Below, in pieces: positions 12,401-14,787 of a stretch of DNA of 14,787 nt. Below the pieces are notes generated by a model that searched no databases, was not told the origin of the DNA, and saw nothing but the letters and a program-made list of their open reading frames with translations. A program made the translations under genes and the position numbers. The first letter of the stretch is position 1. Every line of letters begins with the position of its first letter. Source of the DNA: Cyanobacteria bacterium HKST-UBA02 (lineage in GTDB: Bacteria > Cyanobacteriota > Vampirovibrionia > Obscuribacterales > Obscuribacteraceae). The stretch spans positions 1-14,787 of the forward strand of contig JAGQHH010000012.1 in the NCBI GenBank assembly GCA_020431945.1, in the 5' to 3' direction.

Positions 12401-14767
12401 TTATCTGTTGTCCGGAATCGGAGCGCCTTCAGGCAACGTTGGTGATGTCTTCTGATGGCGTTCCGAGCGACCGGAGGTGTAATGCCGTTCGTCGAGGACC
12501 GTGGGCTCGACTTGGAATATGTTCATGTCGCGCGGTCCTTCTACCCGACCGATTTCTTCAGGCAGCTTGAGCTGTCCGGGAGTACCGGGCAGGATGATTT
12601 CCGGTCTGATTGCGATAACCAGTTCGCTCTCGTTCTTGTTGAACGCTTTCGAGCGCCAGAGAGCGCCGAGAACCGGAATCTCACCGAAGATCGGATATTT
12701 ATCCAGGGATCGACCGCTGTTGGAGGTGATCAATCCAGAAATATAGAGCTCCTGTCCCGGCTTCATTTCAACGATGGTCTGAGCTTTCCTCGTGGTGAAT
12801 CCAGGAATGGAGTTAGTGGTGCCGGTAAGCTGCAGGGCGAAGGTCTGAGAGATTACCCGCTCTTCGGGAGAGACTTCCAGGTTGAGTGAGCCGTTCTCTT
12901 GGAGAACGGGAATCATGTTGATTCTCAGCCCGAAGGGCTCGAACGTTACCGACACCTGGTTGTTGCCGGCGGTGGCGATGGCCTGGAAGATGGGGATTTC
13001 TCCACCAGCCAGGAACGATGCCCGTTCGCCAGAGATGCATACCAGCGTTGGCTCGGCAAGAATTCTTGCCCGGTTATGAGTGATCAAGCCCTGGATAGAT
13101 GGGTTGACGCTGAACCGGTAAGCATCGGTGATGGCGAAGTTCGACAGAGCCGTGAAGAGGTTTCCGAGACCGCCAGACTGGAAAGCAGCGCCACCAGGAG
13201 AGCCGAACGGGGTCTGACCGGTCAGCAGAGCTGTGATCGGTGAAGCGAAGATTGGCTGACCGATACCTGTGGCTGTCACGCCGGTTGGCGAGAAGAAAGC
13301 CACAGGACCTGTTGCATATCCTGTCTGGGTGCTGCCTACAGCTGTTGTTCCGGCTTGGAACACCGGGGTGCGCTCATAGATGCCACCGAAGGATTGGAGG
13401 TATGGCTGTGCTCCCGAGGTGTTCGCTGCCGAACCGCCGAGACCGAAGGCGACGCCGGGTCCTGTGTAGTTGAAACCGAGCGATGTTGCCAGGGTGCGTG
13501 CAGCGGTGGTGTTCATCTCCATGAAGGTGACATGCAGCACGATCAGGGGCACTTTGCGGATCTTGATCAAGCTGGTGATCCGTCCGCCGTCCGAGACGAT
13601 ACCCTGGGCGAGACTGACGTTGTTGTTGGTGTTGGGGAAGAATGTATAACGGTCGACGCTGGAAAGCTGAGCCAGCTGACCGGTCCGTCCGCCACCGGAG
13701 GTGTTGCCGCCGCCCTGGGCGCCCATTTCACCGATTCTGGCGTCTACCAGGCGGTTGTTGGCGACCTGGACATTCATGCCGCGGTCATCCATGAAGACGT
13801 TGGCAGCCGAGAAGGCTCTGATGACCGATTCGGCGTGGTCGACGTCGCCGAGGAGGATCAGACGATCCGAACCGCCGACGGAGTAGGTCTTGACGATGAT
13901 TCTGGGGTCGATCTCGCGAAGGGTCGCTTGCAGCTGCGAGTAGTCGCGGGAGCAGGAGACTTCGATGGCGGCGGAGTTGCCGGCGTCGTCCCAGATGACC
14001 ATGGTCGCTTTACCCGGCGATTTGCCGAGGAGGACCATCTGGTTCTCTGATACCACTACCGGTTCTACAATTCCGGGATCGCTTATAGAGGTACGAACGA
14101 TCTTGTTGCGAAGCTTGAATGTCCGCGAGCGAGAAACTTTGACGTCGATGACGTTGGTGGTCTTGAACTCTTCGAGGTCGACGGTGCCGGTCACCACTGG
14201 CGGTATCGGCGTGGCGTTCACGTCTCCGGATTCTCCCTGAGCGAGCAGATTGTCGGCAGACATCTGGGCGATCAAGTCTTCGCCGGGGGCGGGTGTCGAT
14301 TCGGAAGGCAGGTCAGCGCTTTCTTCGGCGACGGAGGGAGCTTCGTGGGTGGAAGGCGCTGGGGCCACATCGGGCGTATCTATATTAGTAGGCAATGCCG
14401 GGTGGATTGAGAGAGCTGCTGCCGGCGCTGGTCCGCCGCCCAGGGCTCCTGCGTTCTTGCCGCGTCCGGGCAGGAAGAGCATTGCGCTGTCGTCCAGGCT
14501 CAGTTCGCTGGAGGCGAGCTGAATACTGTCTTGTTTGAGAGATTTCACTTCGGCCCGCTTGGCAACGGCAACCGTCTTTACCTTCTTATTGGTAGTTTTG
14601 GGCGCCTGCGCTTTTTTCTTGGCAACGGCTTGAGTCTTCGACTCGGTGGCGCCTGCCATTTTTTGCCAGATCGCTTCTGACGCAGGTGCTGCATGCGCAG
14701 ATTGCAAACCAGCCTGTGATAGCGCTGCCAGTGCGCTAAGAGCTAAGCTCGTACTAGGCTTCTTCAT
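12401..14767 (-). CDS. CpaC/RcpA-like secretin (paralog B, 788 aa)
   Basis: This 788-aa secretin is the tandem paralog of the gene at 10019-12352 and is transcribed first. Order: signal peptide (about 1-27, ending SAHA); AIWQKM at 32-37; lysine-rich linker (43-76); PAPAAALSIHPAL; acidic Pro-rich linker; pilus-formation N-terminal domain (starting ATPIPPVVTGTVDLEEFK); BON-like domain; GGGNTSGGGRTGQLAQLSSV insert; and secretin domain with ARILAEPTLVCISGERASF, GFTTRKAQTIVEMKPGQELY and IFGEIPVLGALWRSK. The last 60 or so residues are almost identical to paralog A. The Gly/Thr-rich insert between the MEMNTTAARTLATSLG stretch and GLITHNRARILAEP is strongly diverged. The ATG at 14767 has the same GGGAG site as its partner. 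Only 20 bases upstream are in the window, so its promoter is not visible. It probably forms a homomeric or mixed channel in the outer membrane. Confidence 0.88.
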   Translation of the reverse strand: MKKPSTSLALSALAALSQAGLQSAHAAPASEAIWQKMAGATESKTQAVAKKKAQAPKTTNKKVKTVAVAKRAEVKSLKQDSIQLASSELSLDDSAMLFLPGRGKNAGALGGGPAPAAALSIHPALPTNIDTPDVAPAPSTHEAPSVAEESADLPSESTPAPGEDLIAQMSADNLLAQGESGDVNATPIPPVVTGTVDLEEFKTTNVIDVKVSRSRTFKLRNKIVRTSISDPGIVEPVVVSENQMVLLGKSPGKATMVIWDDAGNSAAIEVSCSRDYSQLQATLREIDPRIIVKTYSVGGSDRLILLGDVDHAESVIRAFSAANVFMDDRGMNVQVANNRLVDARIGEMGAQGGGNTSGGGRTGQLAQLSSVDRYTFFPNTNNNVSLAQGIVSDGGRITSLIKIRKVPLIVLHVTFMEMNTTAARTLATSLGFNYTGPGVAFGLGGSAANTSGAQPYLQSFGGIYERTPVFQAGTTAVGSTQTGYATGPVAFFSPTGVTATGIGQPIFASPITALLTGQTPFGSPGGAAFQSGGLGNLFTALSNFAITDAYRFSVNPSIQGLITHNRARILAEPTLVCISGERASFLAGGEIPIFQAIATAGNNQVSVTFEPFGLRINMIPVLQENGSLNLEVSPEERVISQTFALQLTGTTNSIPGFTTRKAQTIVEMKPGQELYISGLITSNSGRSLDKYPIFGEIPVLGALWRSKAFNKNESELVIAIRPEIILPGTPGQLKLPEEIGRVEGPRDMNIFQVEPTVLDERHYTSGRSERHQKTSPTLPEGAPIPDNR

Positions 14768-14782
14768 TCCACTCTCCCTCTA
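14765..14782 (-). repeat. Start region identical to that of the downstream paralog (copy 2)
   Basis: The same 18 bases as 12350-12367: Shine-Dalgarno GGGAG, six-base spacer and ATG. The flanking bases differ. Confidence 0.85.
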
Positions 14783-14787
14783 TCTAG

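Noticed and set aside
12350..14782. Insertion sequence or phage origin of the repeated secretin region
   Set aside because: The repeats are two full coding paralogs with matching start sites; no transposase, terminal inverted repeats or phage genes are seen.

Overview
The window looks like chromosomal DNA of a diderm bacterium with moderately high GC (judged by eye, not computed). Outer-membrane secretins, a GmhB-type heptose phosphatase, CsaB/TagA cell-wall polymer enzymes, Mini-RNase III and a split glycine decarboxylase occur together. That mix fits a diderm Terrabacteria lineage; a non-photosynthetic relative of Cyanobacteria (Vampirovibrionia/Melainabacteria type) is my best guess, held weakly because no marker gene for taxonomy is present.

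Region 1 (1-3717, minus strand) is metabolic. glcE and glcF encode two of the three glycolate oxidase subunits; they are followed by a short RNase D-like exonuclease with its own promoter, and then by the 5' part of gcvPB (glycine decarboxylase P-protein subunit 2), which runs off the left edge. Glycolate oxidase makes glyoxylate, which is one transamination away from glycine, the GcvPB substrate, so the set suggests two-carbon salvage. No glcD is present here.

Region 2 (3794-8731, plus strand) runs divergently. csaB (pyruvyl transferase) and tagA (ManNAc transferase) are the classic pair for the pyruvylated wall polymer that holds SLH-domain proteins. tagA overlaps mrnC (Mini-RNase III) by one base. 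After a 97-base gap come a soluble PAS histidine kinase and a REC-GGDEF-REC protein that overlap by one base. The kinase looks active, but the partner has lost both phosphoacceptor aspartates and its GGDEF motif, so it looks like a scaffold or sensor and not a switch or a cyclase.

Region 3 (8723-9994) holds gmhB (minus strand, tail-to-tail overlap with the REC protein) and a divergent BlaI-family repressor gene. Between them lie a credible gmhB promoter, a perfect 6-5-6 dyad over its -35 element, and a tiny leader ORF that owns the best ribosome binding site. Two terminators face each other after the repressor gene.

Region 4 (10019-14767, minus strand) is a tandem pair of CpaC/RcpA-like secretin genes, 777 and 788 aa. 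They have near-identical tails, cores and ribosome binding sites but a strongly diverged insert in the secretin domain. They probably form the outer-membrane channel(s) of a Tad/Flp-type pilus or type II-like secretion system whose other parts lie outside the window.

No tRNA, rRNA, CRISPR array, insertion sequence or phage gene was seen.
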